Assembly: GCA_902762305.1 (NCBI GenBank)
Contig: CACWNW010000008.1
Coordinates: 62,001-126,000 of the forward strand
Direction of reading: 5' to 3'
DNA from: Fibrobacter succinogenes
Lineage (GTDB): Bacteria > Fibrobacterota > Fibrobacteria > Fibrobacterales > Fibrobacteraceae
Length of the DNA: 64,000 bases
In this document: positions 35,227 to 43,535 of the stretch, piece after piece
How positions within the stretch are numbered: the stretch's first letter is position 1
How the letters are laid out: each line of letters starts with the position of its first letter
Position numbers and translations under genes: made by a program
The notes under the pieces: model-generated
The model's database searches: none
What the model was told of the DNA's origin: nothing
The model's input: the letters and a program-made list of their open reading frames with translations, nothing else

Positions 35227-36075
35227 TTAATTCTGTTGGCGGTGGGCGCTCTGCTTGAAAAAAGCATTGATATAGGCTTGTACTTGTTTGACGGATAGCG
35301 GGGTGTTGCCGCTTTCGAAGGTGGCGATGAAGTTCTTGCCGAGGATGTAGCCGCTGGCGGCGTATCGGGAGATTTTCTGCACGGCGTTTTCGGCGTAGTC
35401 CGGGTCACCCATCAGGCCGAAGTGCTCCCAGACGGTTTCTTTGCGGGTGCATGTGTCGAGGCAGGTGAAATCCGGATAGAGCGTGCCCCAGCCCTTGATG
35501 CTGGTGGGGTATTCGTACCGGAAGGGAATGCCTGCGCGATTGAGCGCTTCCGCGATGATGACTTCGGATTTCGAGCGGACGCGTACGCCCGTGCTCGTGA
35601 AGAATTCGGGGGCGTTGATTTCGAAGGGCTTGCCGGTGTAGGGGTGGTGTTGCCATGTGGCGATGAAATCCTCGTCGGGCTCGCGCACGGGCGTCACAAG
35701 GGCGCGGCGGCCGGGGTGTAGCCCCGTGAACGCGGCGTCGATTTCTTCGGGATGGTAATTCTCCGTCAGGTTGTCGAGTGCGGTGATTTTCCTGCCGATG
35801 ATGCGTGCGACTGCCGCGTTGTAATCGCGTTGCGCGATTGCCGCCGCTTTGCGGATTTCTTTGCGGGGGAGGTATTTTCCCTTCGTGTCCCCGCGCTCCG
35901 AGATGATGTAATACTGGAAGGAGTTCTTGTGTGGTTGAGCTCGCAGCAAGCCCTTCGGTGCTTTCTTCAATGATTTTTGGAGATTGTCCAGGCATGTTTG
36001 AAGTTCCTGCTTGCGTGTGTCGGCAAGTTCGGTGATGTTGTCTAGCAGTACCTTCGGCTGCTGAGGATTGTTCAT
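35227..36075 (-). CDS. PD-(D/E)XK nuclease-like protein
   Basis: 282 residues. The N-terminal half is helical and charged with a coiled-coil-like start. The C-terminal half has VRSKSEVIIAEALNRAGIPFRYEYP, LYPDFTCLD and VWEHFGLMGDPDYAENAVQKI. The order Glu (SE), Asp (PDF), then E-x-F fits the metal site of the restriction-endonuclease-like (PD-(D/E)XK) fold. Similar uncharacterised proteins are common in gut Bacillota and Bacteroidota. A strong GGAGG precedes the ATG, and a terminator-like hairpin lies immediately before it. No methylase or toxin partner is adjacent. Nuclease activity is inferred, not shown. Confidence 0.6.
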   Translation of the reverse strand: MNNPQQPKVLLDNITELADTRKQELQTCLDNLQKSLKKAPKGLLRAQPHKNSFQYYIISERGDTKGKYLPRKEIRKAAAIAQRDYNAAVARIIGRKITALDNLTENYHPEEIDAAFTGLHPGRRALVTPVREPDEDFIATWQHHPYTGKPFEINAPEFFTSTGVRVRSKSEVIIAEALNRAGIPFRYEYPTSIKGWGTLYPDFTCLDTCTRKETVWEHFGLMGDPDYAENAVQKISRYAASGYILGKNFIATFESGNTPLSVKQVQAYINAFFKQSAHRQQN

Positions 36076-36087
36076 TTTTACCTCCGT

Positions 36088-36126
36088 AAAAAAGAAAGGC
36101 TACGCGGAACGGCTTTCCTGCGTAGC
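36088..36126 (-). terminator. Terminator-like hairpin directly upstream of the ribosome-binding site
   Basis: On the minus strand GCTACGC-AGGAA-AGCCG-TTCC-GCGTAGC (36126-36099), then CTTTCTTTTTTA, and only 2-3 bases later GGAGG (36085-36081) of the gene starting at 36075. Either it ends an upstream transcript or it is a conditional element in the leader. Confidence 0.6.
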
Positions 36127-36292
36127 AAATCAATAAACGATGTCGACAGCAATATACAAAATTCCGCATTGAGAAATTTTTTGCGTGGGCGCAGATTTCT
36201 GCGGGGCAATATTTTGAGGTGAGGATATTCCGCGGTGAATTTAGGGCGTGATAAGGGCGAATATAGGGCGTAATAAGTGCTAATTTGGGGTT

Positions 36293-36609
36293 GGGGCGTA
36301 TATATTGCTTGTTTTGTGGCGTTTTATACGCCCCGTTTTCAATTTGCAAACGAAAATGCGGGGAAAAATAGGCCCGAAATCGAGGGTGGGGCGTATAAAG
36401 TGGGCTTTTTGCAGAAATTTATACGCCCCGTAAGCGGGGGAGAGTATTACGATTGGGACAAAAGTGAGTTCAGGGGCGTATAAATGAGCTCTTTCTTGTT
36501 GTTTTATACGCCCCGGCCACGTTTTTATGCCTCAAAAGAGTGTTAGTTTGTGTGTAATATAGCCGCAGGGGCGTATAAAACGGGACGATTTGCCGGATTT
36601 ATACGCCCC
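36293..36609. repeat. Array of four 42-bp hairpin units (GGGGCGTATAAA family)
   Basis: Inverted repeats lie at 36293-36334, 36388-36429, 36473-36514 and 36568-36609, each exactly 42 bp with 12-bp arms GGGGCGTATAAA / TTTATACGCCCC and 18-bp loops. Linkers are 53, 43 and 53 nt. The last contains GTTAGTTTGTGTGTAATATA, the core also found in the 38-bp family. Degenerate copies of the arm (AGGGCGTGATAA, AGGGCGTAATAA) occur at 36243-36275. No gene lies between 36127 and 36662. Confidence 0.92.
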
Positions 36610-36630
36610 GATGCCCATTTGCTTCGTCTT

Positions 36631-36664
36631 GCGGGCTTTTTTCCCGCGCTGCGGGCCTTTTTTT
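36631..36664. terminator. Possible bidirectional terminator
   Basis: GCGGG-CTTTTTT-CCCGC-GCT-GCGGG-CCTTTTTTT. On the plus strand CCCGC-GCT-GCGGG plus seven T stops reading toward the lipoprotein gene. On the minus strand GCGGG (36647-36643) can pair with CCCGC (36635-36631). It abuts the stop codon of the minus-strand gene. Confidence 0.55.
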
Positions 36665-37736
36665 ACTCGCCGTAACTGTACGGGGCGCGCACGGTGATGA
36701 CCAGGCTGTCGGTCTTGAACGAGCTCTGGTTCCCGAGACGGAACGTCGCTTGCCAGATGTTCAAGAAACTTGTGCCGTGGTAGGCTTTGTCGGCTCCATA
36801 GTTGTTCTTGATGCGTGAAACCGAGAACATGTCGGCGATGGCGACGTCTTGGGGCAGGCCAGTCGCCGTGAAGTGCAGGCAACCTATGTCCTTTTGCTCC
36901 CATCTTCTAGTGAGGACGTAGAGCGTGTCCCCGTCGCATTTCTCGGGTGATTCGGCCATGTAGAAAGGACAGTCGTTATTCTTGAGGGCCTCGCGCCGGG
37001 TAGAATCGTCCATCCATGCGGGGCACGAGACGCATTTGTAGGTGGTATCGAGATCGTAGTCGTATTCGTAGCCTGCGATAGAACATTTTTCGATGGTCTC
37101 GAATTCGGTGTCGTCTGGCAGTTGCGATCTGTCGAAGTTCGTGTCGAGCGTGTAGCCCTCTAGCGAGTCAAGCCCCTCGGGGAACGAGAAGTAGGCCGTG
37201 TCGTGGCCGACATCCTGGTCGAGTGTGTCACTGGCAGAAACCTTATGGTATATCTTTGCGTACAAATTAAGTTCTATGTCAAACTTTTTCTCTTCGCCTT
37301 TTATGTCGACGAGGGTGAAACGTAAATGGTTGTCGCCATCGGGGGCAATGTCTATGCCGTAATTGTAATGCCTGTTGTAGTAATCAAAAGGCGACATTTT
37401 TCTAATGGAATCGCTGTCGCCAACCTTGATGTTCGTGACGCATGTGGGGTGTACCGAATCCGCGCTCTCGTTCTCGAGTAGCTTGCAATCGAGCGTTTCC
37501 AGGTGCACGTTTGTGATGGAGTCTGTTGCGGTGAACGAAATCTGGAGTGTCGTTGGACGGTGCACCATTTCGGCTGCGGGGAGGCAAACATGGTCTTCGC
37601 AGTAGTTGTAGACCGGGTCCATTCCCAAAAAGCGGCCTTCGTCGTCTACGAGAATGAGGTTCCCGTTGGCGTCACAGGCCCCGAGAATGATGGCGGCAAT
37701 TGCGGCCGCTGAAAATATGGCGATTTTCTTGCGCAT
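36663..37736 (-). CDS. Lipoprotein of unknown function
   Basis: 357 residues. Lipoprotein signal with lipobox ILGAC (Cys21). The mature part is acidic, with a beta-rich middle and pairs of cysteines (YNCYEDH-like CEDHVC, then CVSCPAW, then CPFY and CDGD) suggesting extracytoplasmic disulfides. I recognise no domain. Monocistronic on the minus strand between the hairpin array and the divergent purA. Confidence 0.7.
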   Translation of the reverse strand: MRKKIAIFSAAAIAAIILGACDANGNLILVDDEGRFLGMDPVYNYCEDHVCLPAAEMVHRPTTLQISFTATDSITNVHLETLDCKLLENESADSVHPTCVTNIKVGDSDSIRKMSPFDYYNRHYNYGIDIAPDGDNHLRFTLVDIKGEEKKFDIELNLYAKIYHKVSASDTLDQDVGHDTAYFSFPEGLDSLEGYTLDTNFDRSQLPDDTEFETIEKCSIAGYEYDYDLDTTYKCVSCPAWMDDSTRREALKNNDCPFYMAESPEKCDGDTLYVLTRRWEQKDIGCLHFTATGLPQDVAIADMFSVSRIKNNYGADKAYHGTSFLNIWQATFRLGNQSSFKTDSLVITVRAPYSYGE

Positions 37737-38010
37737 ATCGGAAAATTAACAAAATAGGGGTCATGAAGGCCGTAATTGCGCCAACTACCTGACAAGGCGC
37801 AAGAATGCGGGATGGAATGGCCTCAGGACGGGTTCTTTTGTCTAAATCCGGCTGCAGGCCGCAAACCGCAAATGGTTCTTTTGCTATCTTTATGGCGAAA
37901 AAGGGTGCAGGGAAGGTCCTTGTGCTGCAATTTCGTATTTTAACAAGTAATCGACCTGCGGGCGGTCTACCAAAGGCTATGTCTGGGGTCAGCAACAAAA
38001 TGAAGGAAAT
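37737..38010. other. Intergenic region between a minus-strand lipoprotein and purA
   Basis: No gene supported. A duplicated GGTTCTTTTG (about 37830 and 37875) precedes TCTAAATC and CTATCTTTATGG, possible -10 elements for purA, whose ribosome-binding site is AAGGAAAT just before 38011. Confidence 0.3.
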
Positions 38011-39315
38011 ATGGCAAATCGTGTTGTAATCGGTTCCCAGTGGGGTGACGAAGGTAAGGCCAAGATTGTGGACTTCCTGACTTTGGACGCAGACATCATC
38101 GTGCGTTTCCAGGGCGGGGCGAACGCTGGCCATACTGTTGAGGTGGGCGACCAGAAGTTCGTGTTCCACCTGATCCCGTCGGGCATCATGCACGCTGACA
38201 AGATTTGTGTTATCGGCAACGGCGTCGTCCTCGACCCGATCCAGACCCTCGCGGAAATCGCGGACCTCCACACGAAGGGCATCAACCCGGAAGGCCGCCT
38301 GTTCATCGCGAACAACGCACACGTGGTGCTCCCGTACCACTCCACTCTCGACAAGGCCAAGGAAAAGAAGGCCGGCAAGGCTGCCATCGGCACCACTGGC
38401 CGCGGCATCGGCCCGTGCTACAGCGATAAGGTCAACCGCATCGGTGTGCGCGTGGGCGACCTCATGGACGAACGCGAACTGCGCCCGCGCGTCGAGGCGA
38501 TGGCGAAGGTCCACAACGAAGAATTTACCGTGATGTACGACGTCCCGGCGATCGACCCCGAAGTGGTCATCAAGGACTACCTCGAACTCGGCCAGAAGAT
38601 CAAGCCGTTCGTGATCGACGTGAGCGAATTCCTTTACAAGTCCGTGAAGGCCGGCAAGCGCCTCGTGTTCGAAGGCGCCCAGGGCACCATCCTCGATGTG
38701 GACCAGGGTACCTACCCGTTCGTCACCTCGAGCAACACGGTCGCGGGCTACGCGAGCTGCGGTGCAGGCATCGGACCTACGGCCCTGGACGAAGTCTGGG
38801 GCGTGGTGAAGGCGTACACCACCCGCGTGGGCAACGGCCCCTTCCCGACGGAACTCCTCGACGATACGGGCGACACGCTCCGCAAGATCGGTAACGAATA
38901 CGGCGCCACCACGGGCCGTAACCGCCGTTGCGGCTGGTTCGATGCCCCGGTCGTCCGCAAGGCCGCCGTGGTGAACGGACTCACGCACCTCGCCATCACC
39001 AAGCTCGACGTGCTCGACACCTTCGACACGGTGAAGATCTGCACTCACTACGAATGCGACGGCGAGAAGCTCGACTTTATCCCGAACCAGCTCTCGAAGG
39101 TGGGCCGCTGCACTCCGGTGTACGAGGAACTCCCGGGCTGGAAGCAGGACACGACCAAGTGCCGTACCTATGACGAGCTCCCGGAGAACGCAAAGAAATA
39201 TTTGCAGCGCATGGCCGAACTTCTCGATGTGAAAATTGGTATGATTTCTATTGGAGCCAAGCGCGACCAGAGCATCGTGATTGATGCGGGCCTCGCCAAG
39301 GGGCTGGGACTTTAA
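38011..39315 (+). CDS. purA: Adenylosuccinate synthetase
   Basis: 434 residues, full length. It makes adenylosuccinate from IMP, aspartate and GTP, the first committed step to AMP. Motifs: GSQWGDEGKAKIVD at the N terminus, QGGANAGHT, IGNGVVLDP, GTTGRGIGP, EGAQGTILDVDQGTYP and ATTGRNRRCGW. The P-loop-like GDEGKGK of most PurA proteins reads GDEGKAK here, a variant I believe also occurs in some other phyla. First gene of a plus-strand series; 15 bp before the Crp-like regulator. Confidence 0.97.
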   Translation: MANRVVIGSQWGDEGKAKIVDFLTLDADIIVRFQGGANAGHTVEVGDQKFVFHLIPSGIMHADKICVIGNGVVLDPIQTLAEIADLHTKGINPEGRLFIANNAHVVLPYHSTLDKAKEKKAGKAAIGTTGRGIGPCYSDKVNRIGVRVGDLMDERELRPRVEAMAKVHNEEFTVMYDVPAIDPEVVIKDYLELGQKIKPFVIDVSEFLYKSVKAGKRLVFEGAQGTILDVDQGTYPFVTSSNTVAGYASCGAGIGPTALDEVWGVVKAYTTRVGNGPFPTELLDDTGDTLRKIGNEYGATTGRNRRCGWFDAPVVRKAAVVNGLTHLAITKLDVLDTFDTVKICTHYECDGEKLDFIPNQLSKVGRCTPVYEELPGWKQDTTKCRTYDELPENAKKYLQRMAELLDVKIGMISIGAKRDQSIVIDAGLAKGLGL

Positions 39316-39330
39316 ACAAGGAGGAAGAGT

Positions 39331-40044
39331 ATGGTGGATGCCACTATTCTTGGATTGCTGAAAGGCGTTGAGCTCTTTTCGGAACTGACCGAAGAGCAAA
39401 TCGGGATGCTTGCCGATTTGGTGGTGTCTCAGAACTTCAACCGTGACGAGACGGTTGTGCTCGAAGGCGACGATTCGGTGCAGGCCCTGTACCTCATCGC
39501 TTCGGGCTCGGTGCAGGTCTACATGACCGGCGTCGATGGTCGCGAGACAATCCTCAGCTTCTTGGAACGTGGCGACTTCTTCGGTGAGATGTCGCTCATC
39601 GACGGCGAGCCGAGGTCCGCCTCGGTGCGTACCGTGACCGATGCGCAGATGCTCATCATCCACCGCGAATCCTTCCTCAAGCTCATCCGCCAGTCTCCCG
39701 AAATCGCCATGGGCCTGCTGAGCGAACTCAGCAAGCGCCTCCGCAAGGCGAACCGCCAGATCGGGTCGCTTTCCACGATGTCCGTGAGCGGGCGCGTGGC
39801 TGGCACCCTCCTCAACCTCATGGAAGAACGCGGCGTGCGCATCCATACCGACAACGGCAGCATGGTGACGGTCATCCACAACCGCCCCACGCAGCAGCAG
39901 CTGGCCGACATGTCGGGTACGACGCGCGAAACCGTGAGCCGCATCTGCTCGCTCCTGGTGAAGACGAATGCGATTGCCATGACCGGCAAGGACATCGTCA
40001 TCTTCGACGAGGGCGCCCTGCAAGAAAAGGCTACCAAGGGGTAG
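39331..40044 (+). CDS. Crp/Fnr-family transcriptional regulator
   Basis: 237 residues. A cyclic-nucleotide-binding-type beta-roll (about 10-130; GDFFGEMSLIDGEPRSASV matches the phosphate-binding cassette) is followed by a long dimer helix and a winged helix (RPTQQQLADMSGTTRETVSRIC, about 185-215). No N-terminal Fe-S cysteine cluster of the Fnr kind is seen, so a Crp-like ligand sensor is likelier. AAGGAGGAAGAG precedes the ATG, 15 bp after purA, suggesting cotranscription. Confidence 0.92.
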   Translation: MVDATILGLLKGVELFSELTEEQIGMLADLVVSQNFNRDETVVLEGDDSVQALYLIASGSVQVYMTGVDGRETILSFLERGDFFGEMSLIDGEPRSASVRTVTDAQMLIIHRESFLKLIRQSPEIAMGLLSELSKRLRKANRQIGSLSTMSVSGRVAGTLLNLMEERGVRIHTDNGSMVTVIHNRPTQQQLADMSGTTRETVSRICSLLVKTNAIAMTGKDIVIFDEGALQEKATKG

Positions 40045-40065
40045 TTTTCCGTCTTTCCGATAATT

Positions 40066-40839
40066 ATGGACAAAGTAAAAAACGTTCTCAAAAAGTTGTT
40101 GCACTGGCTGAAGCGCTCGGTGGTGGTCAAGGCTTTTGTCGTATGGGCGATTGGCCTTGTGATTCTTGCAATAGCCGTAGATAAAATCGTGCTGCCTGTT
40201 TTTGCGGGTTCCTTTACGAGTACGGGCGAAGTCCCGGCGCTCGAAGGCCTCTCGGCCGAAGCGGCGCAGGCGAAACTCGATTCTGCTGGCTTCAAGTACG
40301 AATGGCTCGAAGAGGGCCGCTACAATTCGCAGGTGCCCGCGGGCATGGTGCTCGTGCAGATGCCGGCCGCTGGCCGCATCGCGAAACTCGGGCGCACCGT
40401 GAAGCTCACGAAGAGCCTCGGTATCCGCGAAGTTGAAATTCCGGACCTGCGCGGCAAGAGCCAGAAGCAGGCCGAAATCTCGCTCACCCGTGCAGGCCTC
40501 GTGCAGGGCGAAATCGTGAAGGGCGCTCATGCGAGCATCCCGCGCGGTGTCGTCATCCGTACGGACCCGATGGCGGGCAACAAGGTGCGCCTCGGCGACA
40601 CGGTGAAGGTCGTTATTTCTGCCGGAGCCACGATGGGCAAGGTCATGCTGCCTTCGTTCGAGGGCGAGATGATCGATAACGTCTACCAGAAGCTCGAACA
40701 GCTTGGGTTCCGTGTCGGCAAGATCAAGCGCGTGAAGGGCGAGAACGGCGAAATGTCGGGAACGGTGCTCGAGACGGCGCCGAAGGAAGGCGACTACCTG
40801 AAGCCCGATACCAAGATTGATTTTATTGTAGCGGATTGA
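40066..40839 (+). CDS. Membrane-anchored PASTA-domain protein
   Basis: 257 residues. A short basic cytoplasmic N terminus, one membrane segment (about 22-47), then three PASTA repeats (about 55-120, 120-190, 190-257), each with the usual V/I-P-D/A-L-G-x-x-x-x-x-A pattern (EVPALEGLSAEAAQ, EIPDLRGKSQKQAE, MLPSFEGEMIDNVY). PASTA domains bind peptidoglycan stem peptides or muropeptides. There is no kinase or transpeptidase domain, so it may be a scaffold or sensor. The gene ends a few bases before the TPR lipoprotein gene. Confidence 0.9.
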   Translation: MDKVKNVLKKLLHWLKRSVVVKAFVVWAIGLVILAIAVDKIVLPVFAGSFTSTGEVPALEGLSAEAAQAKLDSAGFKYEWLEEGRYNSQVPAGMVLVQMPAAGRIAKLGRTVKLTKSLGIREVEIPDLRGKSQKQAEISLTRAGLVQGEIVKGAHASIPRGVVIRTDPMAGNKVRLGDTVKVVISAGATMGKVMLPSFEGEMIDNVYQKLEQLGFRVGKIKRVKGENGEMSGTVLETAPKEGDYLKPDTKIDFIVAD

Positions 40840-40844
40840 TTTCT

Positions 40845-42737
40845 ATGAGGTTGTATGCCGCGCTTTGTGCTCTCCTTTGCGCTATGTTCGTGGCGTGCAG
40901 TTCTGCGCCTGCGAAAAAGAACGTAGACGCTGCTCCGGCAGAGGCTCCGGAACAGGCGGAGGGCGAATACCTGGGCGTGGCCCCGGGAAACCTCGATACG
41001 GCGCATGCCGCCTTTATACAGGCGATGGACATGGAACTGCGCGGGCTCCAGCACGAGGCCGATTCCATGTGGATGCTTGCGTGGCGCTATGACCCGCGCA
41101 ACCGCTACCTTTCGTTCAAGGTGGCGCAGAAGATGCTTGCGGTCGGGGCGGATTCCGTCGCGTTCTCCATCGCGAAGCAGGCGAATACCCTCAAGGGCAA
41201 AAAGACTGTCTCGCAGTTCGAGACGATGGCGCACCTCTACTTGAAGGCGGGCATCGCCGATTCTGCGCGCAAGTACTTTGTGCTCGCCCTGGATTCCTCG
41301 AAATATCAGGACATGAAGCTCCTGTACGATTACAGCCTCTTCCTCGAGGCCGTGCAGGACAAGAAGGAACTGGTGCGCATTTACGACCTGCTGCTCCCGC
41401 AGACTAACTACATCCAGTCGCTGCTGGGCCGCCAGGTGAACCTGCTCGTGGATCTGGGCAAGGATTCTGCGCTGGTCGACCTGTTCGGGCGTGCGCACGA
41501 GGCCACCGGCCAGAAGGACAAACTTGCGAAGATGGTGCAGGTGATGGTGATGCAGAAGCGCTATGCCGAAGTGCGCGCGATTGCGGATACCATCACGTCG
41601 TCGCTCGTTGACGATGCCGTGATTATAGAACTTGCGCTGCTCTCCTATGCGAATTCCCCGAAAGAGGAGACGCTGAAGTTCCTCAAGAAGAAATATTACA
41701 ACGACGGCGTGCGTGTGCCGGAACTCCAGTACCACCTGGGAATCCTCGAGCACATGGAAGGCGAAGTCGACAGCGCGTGGGTGCACCTGGAAGGTGTCCA
41801 CCAGAAGCTTACCCGCGACCGCACTTACGGCGCGCAGGCATGCAGGAACCTTTCTGCGATGGCGTTCGGCAAGAACAATCCCGAGCTTGCGGTGAAGTAT
41901 GCGGAACGTGCGGATTCCCTGCTCTCGGGCGAGGGCAAGGTGTTCCTCGCGATTGCGCTCGGGACCGCGAAGAAATACGAGAGGGCCTACGCCCTCCTGG
42001 ATTCCATGCTCGAGGTGTGGAGCCGCTGGCGCCCGCTGGAGGCGATTGCGGATTCGGCCCAGATGGCGGCCATCATGGCTCGTGCCGCGGCGAAGTACCA
42101 GAGCTTCCAGCGCGCATATGCCGATGTGCTTTTGCTCGAGGCGGGCAACATCGAGAAGCATTCCGCGAAGGATACGCTCAAGATGGCGAAGGCCCGCGAA
42201 CTGCGCACGAAGGCGCAGCTCTTCTGGGAAAGTGTCATTGCCGAGGATTCGCTGAACATGCAGGTGCGCTTCGAGATGGCGATGAACTTGGAACGCCTGA
42301 ACCGCATCGACGAAAGCTTTTCGATGTTCGAATATATCGTCAAGTCTCCGCGGCTGGGCGAACTCGATTCCGCCTCGGTGTTCAACTACTACGGCTATAC
42401 GCTCCTGAACTTGAACCGCAAACCCGGCGACGTGGAGAAGGGTATTGCGCTTGTAGACAGGGCGCTCTCGAAGTTCGAGCCGGGCAAGGCGCCCGACGCC
42501 ATCAAGGATTCTAAGGCGTGGGGGCTTTACAAGCTGGGCAGGTTCCAGGAAGCGCTCGATATCATGCTGAATATTGATGCGAAGATGTTCGACGGCGACA
42601 AGGATTACCTCGAACACCTGGCCGCTATCCATGTGGCGCTCGGGAACAAGACCGAAGCCATCAAGGCATACCGGAAACTCCTGAAGGTGCGCCCGGGCGA
42701 CCCGGAAGCGCTCCGGTACCTGAAAGGGAAAAAGTAG
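40845..42737 (+). CDS. TPR-repeat lipoprotein
   Basis: The ATG at 40845 begins a lipoprotein signal (ALLCAMFVAC); the frame can be extended to a TTG at 40836. 630 residues made of TPR-like helical pairs throughout (clear ones: AAFIQAMDMELRGLQHEADSMW, and near the end AIHVALGNKTEAIKAYRKLLKVRPGDPEALRYL). In Bacteroidota a TPR lipoprotein followed by a DUF4292/LolB-like lipoprotein is a recurrent pair, as here with 3 bp between the genes. Probable envelope assembly or lipoprotein-handling role, inferred from context. Confidence 0.82.
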   Translation: MRLYAALCALLCAMFVACSSAPAKKNVDAAPAEAPEQAEGEYLGVAPGNLDTAHAAFIQAMDMELRGLQHEADSMWMLAWRYDPRNRYLSFKVAQKMLAVGADSVAFSIAKQANTLKGKKTVSQFETMAHLYLKAGIADSARKYFVLALDSSKYQDMKLLYDYSLFLEAVQDKKELVRIYDLLLPQTNYIQSLLGRQVNLLVDLGKDSALVDLFGRAHEATGQKDKLAKMVQVMVMQKRYAEVRAIADTITSSLVDDAVIIELALLSYANSPKEETLKFLKKKYYNDGVRVPELQYHLGILEHMEGEVDSAWVHLEGVHQKLTRDRTYGAQACRNLSAMAFGKNNPELAVKYAERADSLLSGEGKVFLAIALGTAKKYERAYALLDSMLEVWSRWRPLEAIADSAQMAAIMARAAAKYQSFQRAYADVLLLEAGNIEKHSAKDTLKMAKARELRTKAQLFWESVIAEDSLNMQVRFEMAMNLERLNRIDESFSMFEYIVKSPRLGELDSASVFNYYGYTLLNLNRKPGDVEKGIALVDRALSKFEPGKAPDAIKDSKAWGLYKLGRFQEALDIMLNIDAKMFDGDKDYLEHLAAIHVALGNKTEAIKAYRKLLKVRPGDPEALRYLKGKK

Positions 42738-42740
42738 GCT

Positions 42741-43502
42741 ATGCGCTTTTGTGCGGGGATTCGTGCATGCATCTTGATGCTGGTGGTCGCGGCCTCGTGC
42801 TTTTTTACGGCCTGCGCGGGCTCGAAGCCTGCAGTTTCTGGAACAGACAAGTCCGCGGCCGTGGCGCCCGATAGCCTCCGCGCGAAGATGTCGCTCACGC
42901 TTCTGGACGGGAACGGGAAGAACCGCGACATGGACGCTGTCCTTTTTTCTGTGCCGGGCAAGCGCTACCGCATGGAGATTACGGGCCCGCTCGGGATAGG
43001 CGTGGCGTCGCTCCTGTGGCAGGAAGAAGGCTGGCAGATGACCTTCCCGACGGAAAAACTCTACATGAAGGGCGCGGGCTATATGGTGGGGCTGTTCGGC
43101 GAACCCTCCCTCCCGATGGTGAACATACACCAGGTGGCCTCGCTGTTCAAGGGAATACTTTTGCCCGAGGGCTACGAGGTGGTCGAACCGCCTGGAGATT
43201 CCACGCGGGTAGAAGGCGCTATATATGCCCGCGAGAATACGGGACGCTCGTTCACGTTCGCGAAGGAAGGCCCGCATGTGGCGTGGCTCTCGCGCACGGG
43301 CGGCGACGGCAAGCCCGAAACCATCCGCTTTTTCGATTTCGAGGAATTCGAGGGCGTGGAAATGCCCTCTAGAATCGTGTTCGAGCGTGGCACCGAGAAA
43401 TACCTCGAAATCCGCGTGAAGAAAGTGAACCGCAACAAGTCCTTTACCCCCGGCACCTGGCGCCTTACCGTTCCCAGGAGTTACAAGCCCGTAGGGGAGT
43501 GA
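42741..43502 (+). CDS. LolB/DUF4292-like lipoprotein
   Basis: 253 residues with a lipoprotein signal (lipobox FTAC). The mature part has the alternating strand pattern of LolA/LolB-type half-barrels: DSLRAKMSLTLLDGNGKNRDMDAVLF, YRMEITGPLGIGVASLLW, EGWQMTFPTEKLYMKG, then RIVFERGTEKYLEIRVKKV. Sequence similarity to LolB itself is not provable by eye, and DUF4292 is the closest description. Follows the TPR lipoprotein with 3 bp between. It may carry or accept lipid-modified proteins at the outer membrane. Confidence 0.6.
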   Translation: MRFCAGIRACILMLVVAASCFFTACAGSKPAVSGTDKSAAVAPDSLRAKMSLTLLDGNGKNRDMDAVLFSVPGKRYRMEITGPLGIGVASLLWQEEGWQMTFPTEKLYMKGAGYMVGLFGEPSLPMVNIHQVASLFKGILLPEGYEVVEPPGDSTRVEGAIYARENTGRSFTFAKEGPHVAWLSRTGGDGKPETIRFFDFEEFEGVEMPSRIVFERGTEKYLEIRVKKVNRNKSFTPGTWRLTVPRSYKPVGE

Positions 43503-43535
43503 TTTTTTTAGCGCCTTTTTTTGTAAATTGTAATC

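Noticed and set aside
37805-38029. 74-codon frame upstream of purA
   Set aside because: Overlaps the purA start and ribosome-binding site, with no conserved feature.
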